The position numbers and the translations under genes were made by a program. Shown here in pieces: positions 16,792-25,900 of a stretch of DNA of 39,478 nt. Numbering within the stretch: the first letter of the stretch is position 1; each line of letters begins with the position of its first letter. Source of the DNA: JADJQU01 sp035490315 (GTDB lineage: Bacteria > Planctomycetota > UBA1135 > GCA-002686595); NCBI GenBank assembly GCA_035490315.1, contig DATHET010000348.1, positions 1 through 39,478 of the forward strand, written 5' to 3'. The notes below the pieces were generated by a model that saw only the letters and a program-made list of their open reading frames with translations, was not told where the DNA came from and did no database searches.

Positions 16792-19725
16792 GTGACGACG
16801 AAGAAAAAGCGAATCCACGAGCTAGCGAAAGACCTGGGCATTCCCGCCCAGGTGCTTGTCGCAAAACTCCAGGCCATGGGGTTCAGCGAGGTCAAGGGGC
16901 CGCAATCGGCCCTCGACGAGTTCACGCTCTTGAGCGTGCAGGGACGGCTCGAGGCCTACGGCCTGGTCGCCAAGCCTGCCGCGGCCGAGCCCACCAGCCA
17001 GCTGACCGGCGGCCTGATCGGGCGCAAGAAGAAGAAGCGCACCTCGGTCGACTCGGTCCCGGGTGCCGACGAAGAGCCCGCCGCGGAGGCCGAGCCCAGC
17101 GAAGCCGCCGAGAGCCTTGTCGAAACGCCGCCCGCGCCTGCTCCCGCCGCTCCGCAGCGCCCCGCGCGCGCCGAGCCCGCGCCCGAGGTCCGCGCGCAAC
17201 CCGCGAAGGAAACTCGGGAAGTGCGCAGCGAGCCCGCGCGAGCGCACGAGCCTGCCGCGCCCGCGGAAGCCCAGCCGGCGGCTGCCGCGCATCGCGAGGA
17301 CACCAAAGCGGAGCGCGTCGCCGAGCCGCAAGCCCCCGCGCGGGCCGAGACGCCCCATGCCGAAACGGTCGAGGAGCTCCCCGCATCCAGCTACGCATCT
17401 CAGGCCGAGGCCGAGGCCACGGCGGGGCTCGACGTGCTCGAGCCGATCGAGATCGAGCCCGAATCCGACCGCGACGTGCTTTCGCCGGCAGCGCGCGTCA
17501 CGACGCCGACCGCTCCGCGCGGTCCGGACACCGATGCGGGCGGCGACGCGACTCGCACGCTCGCGGGCGCCGGCGCCAAGGCCGTTCCGCCGAAGGATGA
17601 GCTGGTCAAGCCCGCCCACCAGCGCCGGCCCGGCAAGGTCGTCGGCTTCGTCGATCTTTCGAAAGTCCAGACCCAGCAGCGGCCTCAGACCCAGACGCGC
17701 AAGCTGCGCTCGAAGGACGATGTCGCGCCCAACGTCCAGCCGACCTTCGGCAACGACCGCAAGCGCGCCCTGGTGCGCGGCGACCACGCTCAGCGCGGAA
17801 GCCTGACCGCTTCGCAGCTGCGCGAGAAGGAATCGTCGCGCTTCCTGCGCCGCCGCGGCGCACCGGCCGGAGCTCCCGGCGCGGCTCGCGCTCCCGGTGG
17901 ACCGCGCGCACCCGCCGTGCCGGCCGGCACCTCGCCGATGTCGGGCACCGAGGTGACGATCGAAGCACCGGTGACCGTCAAGAAGCTCGCCGACGCCCTG
18001 TCGGTCAAGGCCAGCCAGGTCCTGACCATCGCGATGACCCAGTACGGCCTGGGCATCAACATCAACTCGGTGCTCGAGTCGGACACGGCGACCACGCTCG
18101 CGGAAGAATTCTCGGTCACGCTCAAGGTCTCGGAGACCCTCGAGGCCGAGCAGATGATGCGCGACAAGCTCGTGCAGGCCCGCGGTCAAGTGGACCAGGC
18201 CGACCTCGCCACGCGCCCGCCGACCATCGCTTTCCTCGGTCACGTCGACCACGGCAAGACCACCCTGCTCGACAAGATCCGCGATTCGCGCGTCGCCCAG
18301 GGCGAGTCCGGCGGAATCACCCAGCACATCGGCGCTTATCAGGTCACCAGCAAGTCCGGTCACCTGATCACGATCCTCGACACGCCGGGCCACGAGGCCT
18401 TCACGGCGATGCGCGCGCGCGGCGCCCAGGCCGTCGACATCGTGGTGCTGGTCGTCGCCGCGGACGACGGCGTGATGCCGAGCACGGTCGAAGCCATCGC
18501 CCACGCCAAGGCGGCCGGCTCGAAGATCGTGGTCGCGCTCAACAAGGTCGACAAGGCCGAAGCCAATCCCGCGCGAGTCAAGCAGCAGCTCACCGGCCAC
18601 GGTCTGCTCGCCGAGGAATACGGTGGCGAGATCGGCATGGTCGAGGTCTCCGCCACGCAGGGCACGGGCATCGACGCCCTGCTCGAGCGCGTGATCCTCG
18701 AGAGCGAAGTCATCGACCTCAAGAGCCACCACGCCGGCCCCGCGTCGGGCGTCGTGCTCGAGGCCGAGGTCCAGGAAGGCAAGGGGCGCGTCGCTTACCT
18801 GCTCGTCAAGGAAGGCACGCTCGCGCAAGGCGACGTGGTGCTCGCCGGCGAGGGCTACGGCCGCGTGCGCTCGATCCACGACGACCGCGACCACGCCATT
18901 AAAACAGCCGGTCCGTCGATGCCGGTCCAGGTTTCTGGTCTGTCCGAATTGCCGGGAGTCGGCGATCAATTCCACGTCGTGCCGAGCCTCGAAGAGGCCC
19001 GCGCGGTCGCCGAGGAACGCGCGCGCAAGAACCGCATGATGTCGCTCGCGGAACGCCGCGCGATCACGGCGGAGAGCCTGGGTCAGGCCCTGTCCGACCA
19101 GCACAAGAAGACCGTCAACGTCGTGCTCAAGGCCGACGTGCAGGGCTCGCTCGAAGCGCTCAAGCAGCAGATCGAGGGTTTGGTCCACAGCGAAGTCGAC
19201 GTGCGCCTCCTGCACTCGGCTCTGGGCACCGTGACCGAGAACGACGTCAACCTGGCGGCGAGCTCGTCGGCGACCGTTCTGGCCTTCCACGTCGGCATCA
19301 ACGAGAAGGCGCGCAGCGCGGCCGATCGCACCGGCGTCGACATCCGGCCCTACGAAGTCATCTACGAGATGCTCGACGATCTGCGCAGCATGATGGAAGG
19401 CACCCTGGCTCCGGAAGTTTCCGAGCAGGTCGTCGGCCACGCCGAGGTTCGCGCGCTGTTCAAGTCGTCCAAGTTCGGCAGCGTCGCCGGCTCGCACGTC
19501 ATCGACGGCAGCGTGACGCGCGACAGCAAGGTGCGCGTGCTGCGCGGCAAGAGCGTGATCTACACCGGCCAGATCGCGGGCCTGCGCCGCGAGAAGGACG
19601 ACGTGAAGGAAGTCCGCGAGGGCTTCGATTGCGGCATCACGCTGAAGGATTTCGACGGGTACGCGATCGGCGACGTGGTCGAGGCCTTCAAGATGGTCTC
19701 CACCAAGCGACTCTTGAAGATCTGA
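16792..19725 (+). CDS. infB: Translation initiation factor IF-2
   Basis: The 977-residue protein has an N-terminal IF2_N motif (RIHELAKDLGIPAQVLVAKL), a long Ala/Pro/Glu-rich linker (about 60-380) and a second IF2_N domain (about 390-445). The GTPase domain has G1 GHVDHGKT (483-490), G3 DTPGH (530-534) and G4 NKVD (584-587), followed by domains II, III and the fMet-tRNA-binding C2 domain. I chose GTG 16792 because it starts right at the conserved TTKKKRIHE and has AGGGG four bases upstream. Upstream in-frame ATGs at 16738 and 16756 encode cysteine-rich residues unlike the family. IF-2 loads initiator tRNA on the 30S subunit. ylxR, often between nusA and infB, is absent. Confidence 0.96.
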   Translation: MTTKKKRIHELAKDLGIPAQVLVAKLQAMGFSEVKGPQSALDEFTLLSVQGRLEAYGLVAKPAAAEPTSQLTGGLIGRKKKKRTSVDSVPGADEEPAAEAEPSEAAESLVETPPAPAPAAPQRPARAEPAPEVRAQPAKETREVRSEPARAHEPAAPAEAQPAAAAHREDTKAERVAEPQAPARAETPHAETVEELPASSYASQAEAEATAGLDVLEPIEIEPESDRDVLSPAARVTTPTAPRGPDTDAGGDATRTLAGAGAKAVPPKDELVKPAHQRRPGKVVGFVDLSKVQTQQRPQTQTRKLRSKDDVAPNVQPTFGNDRKRALVRGDHAQRGSLTASQLREKESSRFLRRRGAPAGAPGAARAPGGPRAPAVPAGTSPMSGTEVTIEAPVTVKKLADALSVKASQVLTIAMTQYGLGININSVLESDTATTLAEEFSVTLKVSETLEAEQMMRDKLVQARGQVDQADLATRPPTIAFLGHVDHGKTTLLDKIRDSRVAQGESGGITQHIGAYQVTSKSGHLITILDTPGHEAFTAMRARGAQAVDIVVLVVAADDGVMPSTVEAIAHAKAAGSKIVVALNKVDKAEANPARVKQQLTGHGLLAEEYGGEIGMVEVSATQGTGIDALLERVILESEVIDLKSHHAGPASGVVLEAEVQEGKGRVAYLLVKEGTLAQGDVVLAGEGYGRVRSIHDDRDHAIKTAGPSMPVQVSGLSELPGVGDQFHVVPSLEEARAVAEERARKNRMMSLAERRAITAESLGQALSDQHKKTVNVVLKADVQGSLEALKQQIEGLVHSEVDVRLLHSALGTVTENDVNLAASSSATVLAFHVGINEKARSAADRTGVDIRPYEVIYEMLDDLRSMMEGTLAPEVSEQVVGHAEVRALFKSSKFGSVAGSHVIDGSVTRDSKVRVLRGKSVIYTGQIAGLRREKDDVKEVREGFDCGITLKDFDGYAIGDVVEAFKMVSTKRLLKI

Positions 19726-19732
19726 TCCCGGC

Positions 19733-20188
19733 ATGGCGAGTCCCCGCACGATCGCCAAGCTGGAGGCTCGCATCCACGAGCGCGTCGCTCACTGCATCGA
19801 GTTCGAGATCGCCGATCCGCGCGGCGGAATGATCACGCTGACCGGCGTGAAGCTGTCGACCGATCTCTCGATCGCCCACGTGCGCTACACGGTGCTCGGC
19901 GGCGCGTCGGAGCGCTCCAAGGCGGAGCACATGCTCGAGTCGGCGGCGGGATTCATCCAGCGCCAGGTCGGCCGCGTGCTATCGATGCGGCGCACGCCGG
20001 CGCTGCGCTTCCACTACGACGAGTCGTTGGCGGAGGCGCGGCGGTTGGACGAGCTGATTCACGAAGCGCTGGAGCGCGATCAGAAGATTCATCAGAGCGG
20101 TCATGCTCCTCCTGTTTCCGGCGAGCTAGAGACGGATTCCACGGGCGCGGACGGCGCCGGCGATTCCGAGGGCGAAGACGAGGCGTAG
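19733..20188 (+). CDS. rbfA: Ribosome-binding factor A
   Basis: The 151-residue protein has the RbfA KH-like fold pattern: ITLTGVKLSTDLSIAHVRYTVLG, then the helix and VGRVLSMRRTPALRFHYDES. RbfA helps mature the 5' end of 16S rRNA in the 30S subunit. It starts 7 bases after infB, the usual order. The last ~35 residues are an acidic, low-complexity tail (about 118-151, ending GDSEGEDEA) beyond the normal domain. This tail lies over the 3' end of the HDOD gene on the opposite strand (88-base overlap). truB, the usual next gene, is absent. Confidence 0.92.
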   Translation: MASPRTIAKLEARIHERVAHCIEFEIADPRGGMITLTGVKLSTDLSIAHVRYTVLGGASERSKAEHMLESAAGFIQRQVGRVLSMRRTPALRFHYDESLAEARRLDELIHEALERDQKIHQSGHAPPVSGELETDSTGADGAGDSEGEDEA

Positions 20189-21300
20189 GTCGCCTGGGCG
20201 AGCTCGAGGATGCGCGCCTGGGCATCTTCCTGGGGCGCGAGGTACACGAGCGCCGGCAGCTCGCGAGCCTTGGCGAGCAGCTCGGGATCTCCCATGCTGA
20301 AGGCCAGATCGAGGCGATAGGCGAGGTTCGCCAGGGCCGCCGAGCGCGTGTGCTTGTCGTTGTCCGCCCACTCGTGGTGGCAACCCGCCACCGAGATGAA
20401 TTCCGCGGGCAGCTTCCACTTGCGCGCCATCGCCGCGCCGGCTTCCTGGTGGAACATCTGGAACACGTGGCCGACCAGGTTCACCGTCGCGCCGCGAGGA
20501 TCCTTGACTTCCTTCGACAGCATCGAGAGCAGCGAGATCTTGCCGATGTCCTGCAACAGGCCGAGCAGGAATGCCTTCTCGGGATCGACGCCGACCACCG
20601 GCGCGATCGCGCGCGCGATCATCGCCACCGAGTAGGACTGGCGCCAGACTTCGTCGGCGTACTCCGCCGTCGCGCCGGAGCGCGGGATCGTGCCGCGCAT
20701 CGAGACCGAGAAGATCATCGAGCGCAGCGCGCGCAAGCCGATGCGCGTGATCGCCGACTGCAGCGTGTCGATCGGCTCGACGCTGGCGTAGAGCACGGAA
20801 TTCGCGGTGCGCAACAGCTCGCTCGACAGCACCGGGTCCATCGAGACCTGGTCGACGAGAGCGTGGAACTCGACGGACGGATTGTTGGCGAGGTCGATCA
20901 CCGCCATGCTCGTCGAAGGCAGGCTGGGCAGGTCGAGACGGCCCGACTCGATGCGCCGCGCGATCGACCAGAGGATCTCTTCCTCGGGTCCTTCGAGGAT
21001 CACGGCCATGGACTCGTCGCGGTCGTGCTGAGCGAAGAAACTGCGGTGCGGCAGTGCGGGCGGGATCGAAGCCTGGAGCTGCAGCATGTCGCTGGCCTTC
21101 TCGGCCTGCTCCTGCATCTCGGTCTCGACCTCGGCCGCCACCACGCTGTGCTGGACTTCGGGCTCTTCGGGAGGCGCTTCTCCCGCATCGACCCTGGCTT
21201 GCGCGCGCGCCGCGTGGATTTCAGCCAGCGAAGCGCGGGTCGCACGCCTGGCGACGCGGCCGGGATTCAACAGGTCCAACAGATGTGACCAAAACGACAT
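20101..21300 (-). CDS. HDOD-domain signalling protein
   Basis: The 399-residue protein has a charged N-terminal extension (about 1-105) and an HDOD domain (about 118-325) with LPSLPSTSMAVIDLANNPSV, LLRTANSVLYA, IGLRALRSMIFSVS and LLGLLQDIGKISLL. The HD pair of true phosphohydrolases reads QD here (Q250-D251), so a catalytic site is unlikely, as for HDOD proteins generally. These proteins act in signal transduction, often near two-component or cyclic-di-GMP systems. The Ser/Pro-rich tail (about 373-399) overlaps the rbfA 3' end. Transcription runs toward rbfA, and cysS lies 84 bases upstream in the same direction. Confidence 0.85.
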   Translation of the reverse strand: MSFWSHLLDLLNPGRVARRATRASLAEIHAARAQARVDAGEAPPEEPEVQHSVVAAEVETEMQEQAEKASDMLQLQASIPPALPHRSFFAQHDRDESMAVILEGPEEEILWSIARRIESGRLDLPSLPSTSMAVIDLANNPSVEFHALVDQVSMDPVLSSELLRTANSVLYASVEPIDTLQSAITRIGLRALRSMIFSVSMRGTIPRSGATAEYADEVWRQSYSVAMIARAIAPVVGVDPEKAFLLGLLQDIGKISLLSMLSKEVKDPRGATVNLVGHVFQMFHQEAGAAMARKWKLPAEFISVAGCHHEWADNDKHTRSAALANLAYRLDLAFSMGDPELLAKARELPALVYLAPQEDAQARILELAQATYASSSPSESPAPSAPVESVSSSPETGGA

Positions 21301-21384
21301 GACGCCGTTATCGTCGGTCCATGGCTCCGAGATGGAGCCCCTCGGGGCGAGCAGGCCTTTTTACGGCCTTATCCCTGATCCGAG

Positions 21385-22803
21385 TCAACTGCGGCGGCGC
21401 CAGACGACGCCCTTGGGGGTGTCCTCCAGCGCGATTCCCTCGGCCTGCAGCTCGTCCCGGATCTTGTCCGCGAGCCTGAAATCGCGGTTCTTCCGCGCCG
21501 CCTGGCGCTCGTCGATCCGCGCCTGCACGCGCGCCCCGATGTCCTGCTGCTCCAGCTCGAGCACGCCGAGCACGCGGTTGACCTCCGCGAGGAAGGCCTG
21601 GGCTTCGACCGCCGCCGCGCGCGACAACCGCCCTTCGAGCACGGCGCTGCGCAAGCCGAACAGGGCCGACACAGCTCGCGCCACGTTCAGGTCGTCGTCC
21701 ATGCCCGCCACGAATTCGGCGCGCGCGCCAAGGACCAGCTCGGATCCTCCGCTCGCGGAAGTCGGCTCGCCCTTCGCCAGGCGCTGCAGTCGCTGGACCA
21801 TGTCGTCGAGGCTCGCCAGCGCGCTGGCCGAATCCTTCTGAACTTCCCAGGTGTAGTTGAGCGGTTGGCGATAATGCCCGCGCAGCAGGGCGAAGCGCAG
21901 GGCGCGCGCCGAGAATCCGCGCGCGATCACATCGTCGACGGAGTAGGTGTTGCCCAGGCTCTTCGACATCTTGCCGCCGTCGACCTGCAGGAACTTGGAG
22001 TGCATCCAGTAGCTCGCGAAGGGCTCGCCGGTGAACGACTCGGTCTGGGCGATCTCGCACTCGTGGTGCGGAAAAACGTTGTCCTCGCCGCCGGTGTGGA
22101 TGTCGATGCGGTCGCCCAAGTGCTTGCGCGCCATCGCCGAGCACTCGATGTGCCAGCCCGGGAATCCGTCGGGGCCGAAGCGCGTCTTCCACTTCATCAA
22201 GTGGTGCGGATCGCTCTTCCACAGCGCGAAGTCCGCGGGATCGCGCTTCTCCTCGCGCACGCTGACCCGCGCGCCGGCCTCGGTCTCGTCGATCCGATTT
22301 CCCGACAGGCGCCCGTAGCGCGGAAACGTCCGCACCTCGAAGTAGACGCTTCCGTCGACCTGGTAGGCGTTGCCCTTCTCGATCAAGCCTTCGATGATCT
22401 CGATCATCTCTGGCACGTGGTCGGATGCGCGCGGGTAGACCATCGCCGGCTGGATCCCGAGCAGGGCCAGGTCCTTGAGGAACAGTTGCGTGTATTCCTC
22501 GGCGATTTTCCACGGATCGAGGCCTTCGCGGCGCGCCGCGGCCTCGATGCGGTCCTCCCCCGCTCCGGCCATCTCGTCGGTCAGGTGGCCGACGTCGGTG
22601 ACGTTCATGACCTGGCGGACGGTGTACCCGGAGTGCTCGAGCCAGCGGCGCAGCAAATCCGCGAACAAGAAGGCGCGAAAGTTCCCGATGTGCGCGCGGC
22701 TGTAAACCGTCGGACCGCAGTTGTACATGCGCACGACGCCGGGCTCGAGCGAGCGGAAGACTTCCTTGCGCTTGGTCAGCGAGTTGTGGACCTCGAAGGG
22801 CAT
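21385..22803 (-). CDS. cysS: Cysteinyl-tRNA synthetase
   Basis: The 472-residue class I synthetase has the usual family length. HIGN at 38-41 stands for the HIGH motif and KMSKS is at 279-283. Zinc ligands fit C29 (MYNCGPTVY), C222 (HIECSAM), H247 or H248, and E251 (FPHHECE). The DALR-type anticodon domain follows. It charges tRNA-Cys. The ATG is preceded within six bases by TAGAAT, a good -10 sequence, and no Shine-Dalgarno is visible, so the transcript may be nearly leaderless. The HDOD gene follows after 84 bases; co-transcription is possible. Confidence 0.96.
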   Translation of the reverse strand: MPFEVHNSLTKRKEVFRSLEPGVVRMYNCGPTVYSRAHIGNFRAFLFADLLRRWLEHSGYTVRQVMNVTDVGHLTDEMAGAGEDRIEAAARREGLDPWKIAEEYTQLFLKDLALLGIQPAMVYPRASDHVPEMIEIIEGLIEKGNAYQVDGSVYFEVRTFPRYGRLSGNRIDETEAGARVSVREEKRDPADFALWKSDPHHLMKWKTRFGPDGFPGWHIECSAMARKHLGDRIDIHTGGEDNVFPHHECEIAQTESFTGEPFASYWMHSKFLQVDGGKMSKSLGNTYSVDDVIARGFSARALRFALLRGHYRQPLNYTWEVQKDSASALASLDDMVQRLQRLAKGEPTSASGGSELVLGARAEFVAGMDDDLNVARAVSALFGLRSAVLEGRLSRAAAVEAQAFLAEVNRVLGVLELEQQDIGARVQARIDERQAARKNRDFRLADKIRDELQAEGIALEDTPKGVVWRRRS

Positions 22804-22809
22804 CGATCT

Positions 22810-22815
22810 ATTCTA
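22810..22815 (-). promoter_or_regulatory. Possible cysS -10 box close to the start codon
   Basis: On the minus strand TAGAAT (five of six to TATAAT) ends six bases before the cysS ATG, which would place the transcript start at or next to the start codon. No good -35 is seen at 16-18 bases (CGTGAA or GTGAAC at best). The porin promoter at 26659 has the same spacing to its ATG. Confidence 0.35.
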
Positions 22816-22936
22816 GAGAGAAGTCGCTGGTGTTCACGCGCAGGCCGAGCGGCGTGCGCTTTCCTGAAGTCCCTTGCGTGCTATCCTCCCGCCTCGTCCG
22901 CGCCGGCAGCGCACCCGCCTTGGAGTTCATCATTGC

Positions 22937-25900
22937 ATGACCGAGCCCCTGCTCATCGAGCTCGAGGCCGAGATCGGCGCCGGCGCCACCGGCCGCGTCT
23001 GGCGCGCGCGCCTCAGCGAGGAGCGCGGAGGCCTGGCGGCGGGTAGCGAAGTCGCGCTCAAGCGCCTGCACCCCGAGCTCGCGAACGACCCCAACGCGCG
23101 GCGAGCCTTCGCCATCGAGGCCGAGGCCGGCCTGTCGGTGCGCCACCCCGGCCTGGTGCGCGTGCTCCAGGCCGGGACCGACGCCTCGGGTCCCTACCTG
23201 CTCAGCGAATACGTCCCCGGAGAGACCCTCGAGAAGCTCTTGACCGACCACGGGCCGCTCTCCGAGCCGCTCTTGCGCTCGATCGCGCTGCAGCTCGCGG
23301 GCGGCCTGGCCGCGCTGCACGCGGCAGGCTGGATCCACGGCGACATCAAGCCCGAGAACATGCGCATGGACGCCCGCGGCCGCGCCGTGCTGCTCGACCT
23401 GGGATTCGCGCGGCGGATCGTGCGGCGTCACGCGAAATCGCAGCGTCTATCGAGCAGCGAGGAACCCGGCGCGGTCGAGCTGGCCCACGCGGGCGGATTC
23501 AACCCCGGCAGTCTCGCCTACCTGGCGCCCGAGCGCGCCCGCGGCGAGGCCGGCGACGAGAAGAGCGACGTGTTCTCGCTCGGCGTCAGCCTGTTCGAGC
23601 TGGCGACCGGCGCTCACCCCTTCGCCGCGGATTTCGTCGGCGAGGAGCTCGAGGGCTCGGCGTCGAGCGCCTTGCCGATGGTGCGCTCGCTGGGCGCCAA
23701 GGGAGCGGATCGATTGCTGGCTGCCCTGGCCAGTGCGCGCTATCGGCCGGCCTCGCGCATCGCGCCGCAGCTCTCGCCTTTCCTCGACCACGTGCTCGGC
23801 GACGCCTTGCTGCGCGATCCGCGCGTGCGGCCCTCGGCCAAGGATCTCGCCAAACGCCTCGAGGACGCGGAATCCGGGACATGGTGGCGCGCGCAGATCG
23901 ACGCGGGCAGCGATGCCTCGACAGCGCCGCTCGCCGAGCGCGAGAGCGCGCACCTGACGCCCCTGGTCGGCCGCGAAAGCGAGCTGGCGCAGATCGAGAG
24001 CCTGTATCGAACCGCTGTCGGCGATCCGCTCGAGGCGGGCGAGCTGACCGCGCAGCTCGCCGAGGCCTTCGATCCGGCTGGCGCGCCGGGACCGCGGCCG
24101 CCGCGCGGCGGAGCCCTGTGGCTGCAGGGCCCGGTCGGCAGCGGCAAGTCGCGCCTGATGAGCTCCTTCGCCGCGCGGGCGCGGGCCACGACGCGACCTC
24201 CGCTGTATTTGTACGGCCGCTGCTCGACCCACGAGGAGGATCGCCCTTGCGGTCCGGTGCTGCGCCTGCTGCTGCGCTGGATGCGCCTGCCGCCGCAGAC
24301 CACCCAGCTCTCGGCGCGCGACCGCGCGGCCCTGGAGCGCGTCGCGCCGCCGAAAGAAGCCCAGACCCTGGCTCGCGCCCTCGACGGCCGCTTCGTCGGC
24401 ACCACCGAGACTTCCGTGGTCGCCGCCCTGGTGCGCTGGCTGATCCTGCTCTCCAAGCGCTCGCCGCTGGTGGTCTTCGTCGACGACGTCAATTTCGCCG
24501 ACGAGGCGACGCTGAGCGTGTTCACGCGCGTCGCCGAGGAATTGAGCGGCAAGCCCCTGTTCCTGGTGCTCGGTCGCCGGCTGCACGACGGCGTGGTCCA
24601 TCCGCGCATGCTCGAGCAGCTCGAGCGCACGCTCGACACGCGCGCCCTCGCGGCGCGGATCGAGCTCGAGCCGCTCGACGAGCAGGCGGTCGTCGATCTC
24701 GTCACGCGCCTGTTCCACCACTCCGCGCCGCGGCTGCGCATCGCCCAGGTGCTGCGCCAGCGCAGCCGCGGCAATCCGGGCTTGATCGCGGAAATCCTGC
24801 GCGGCCTGATCCAGCGCGGCGAGGCCTACCCGCACGGCGCCGAGCGCGAGGACGGCGCGCTGGTGCTGGCCATGCCTCCCGAGCGCTTGCCCCTGCCCGA
24901 ATCCCTGCCGACGCTGATCAGCCAGCGCTACCAGAAGCTTCCGCCTGAGGATCGGCGCTGGCTGCAGCGGCTCTCGATCGTCGGCGGCCGGATCAGCACG
25001 GACTTTCTCCTGCGCGCTTTCCAACCGGTCGGCGAGGCCGAGCTGGCCCAGGTTCTGCACCGCATGGTGCAATCGGGCTGGATCGTGCCCGCGGGCGATC
25101 GCTTCCGATTCGCGCGCCCGGCTTTGCGCGAGGCCGTGTACCGCGGCATCGCCGAGGACAGCCGGGCCCGGCTGCACGCCCAGGCGGCTCGCGCCCTCGA
25201 TCCCGGGCGCGGAAAGTCCTTGAGCATCGCCGACGCTTTCCAGCGCGCTTTCCACCTGCGCGCCGCCGGTGACGCGCCGGCCTTGCTGCGCGTCTTGCGT
25301 CCGCTGCTCACCGCGATGGTCAAGCGCGGCCAGACGCAGCGCGTGCATTCGATCGCGCGCTGGGGCATCGAAGCCCTGGACACCCTGGGCCGCACCAAGG
25401 CGCGCGAGATCCTGCGCATCGAATTCCTCGAGGCCGCGGCCGACGCGGCCGATCGACTGGGCAACCGCGAGGAGCAGCGCGCCTGGCTCGATCAATTGTC
25501 GGATCTCGAGCTCTCGCCCGAGCTCGACGCCGCCGCCCTGGCGCGCGTTTACCTGCTGCACGGCCGCCACGCGGTGTCGACGGGGCAGTACGGGCTGGCT
25601 CGCGGCTTCCTGAAGAACGCGGTCGAGCTCGGTTTGCGAGCTGGCGGAGTCGACCTGCTCGTTTCCGAAGCCCAGCGGCGGCTCTCCGCGGTCCAGGCCC
25701 ACGTCGGCGAGCTGGCCCAGGCGCGCGAGCTGGCGAAGAGCGCGCTCGAGAAAGCCGTGCACGACCCGCAGCGCGCGGTGGCTCTCTTGCAGATCGCCGT
25801 CGTCGACCTGCTCGAGGACGAGCTCGAAGCCGCGCTGCGCCAGGTCGATCAAGCCCTGGCCCTGCTGCGCAACTCGCACGATTGGACCCTGCCCGGCGTG

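Noticed and set aside
16822..19773. Minus-strand open frame of 983 codons opposite infB
   Set aside because: Antisense shadow of IF-2; rich in Leu, Arg, Gly and Asp, with no recognisable domain.
20350..21288. Plus-strand open frame opposite the HDOD gene
   Set aside because: Arg/His/Asp-rich composition with no domain. HDOD motifs are on the other strand.
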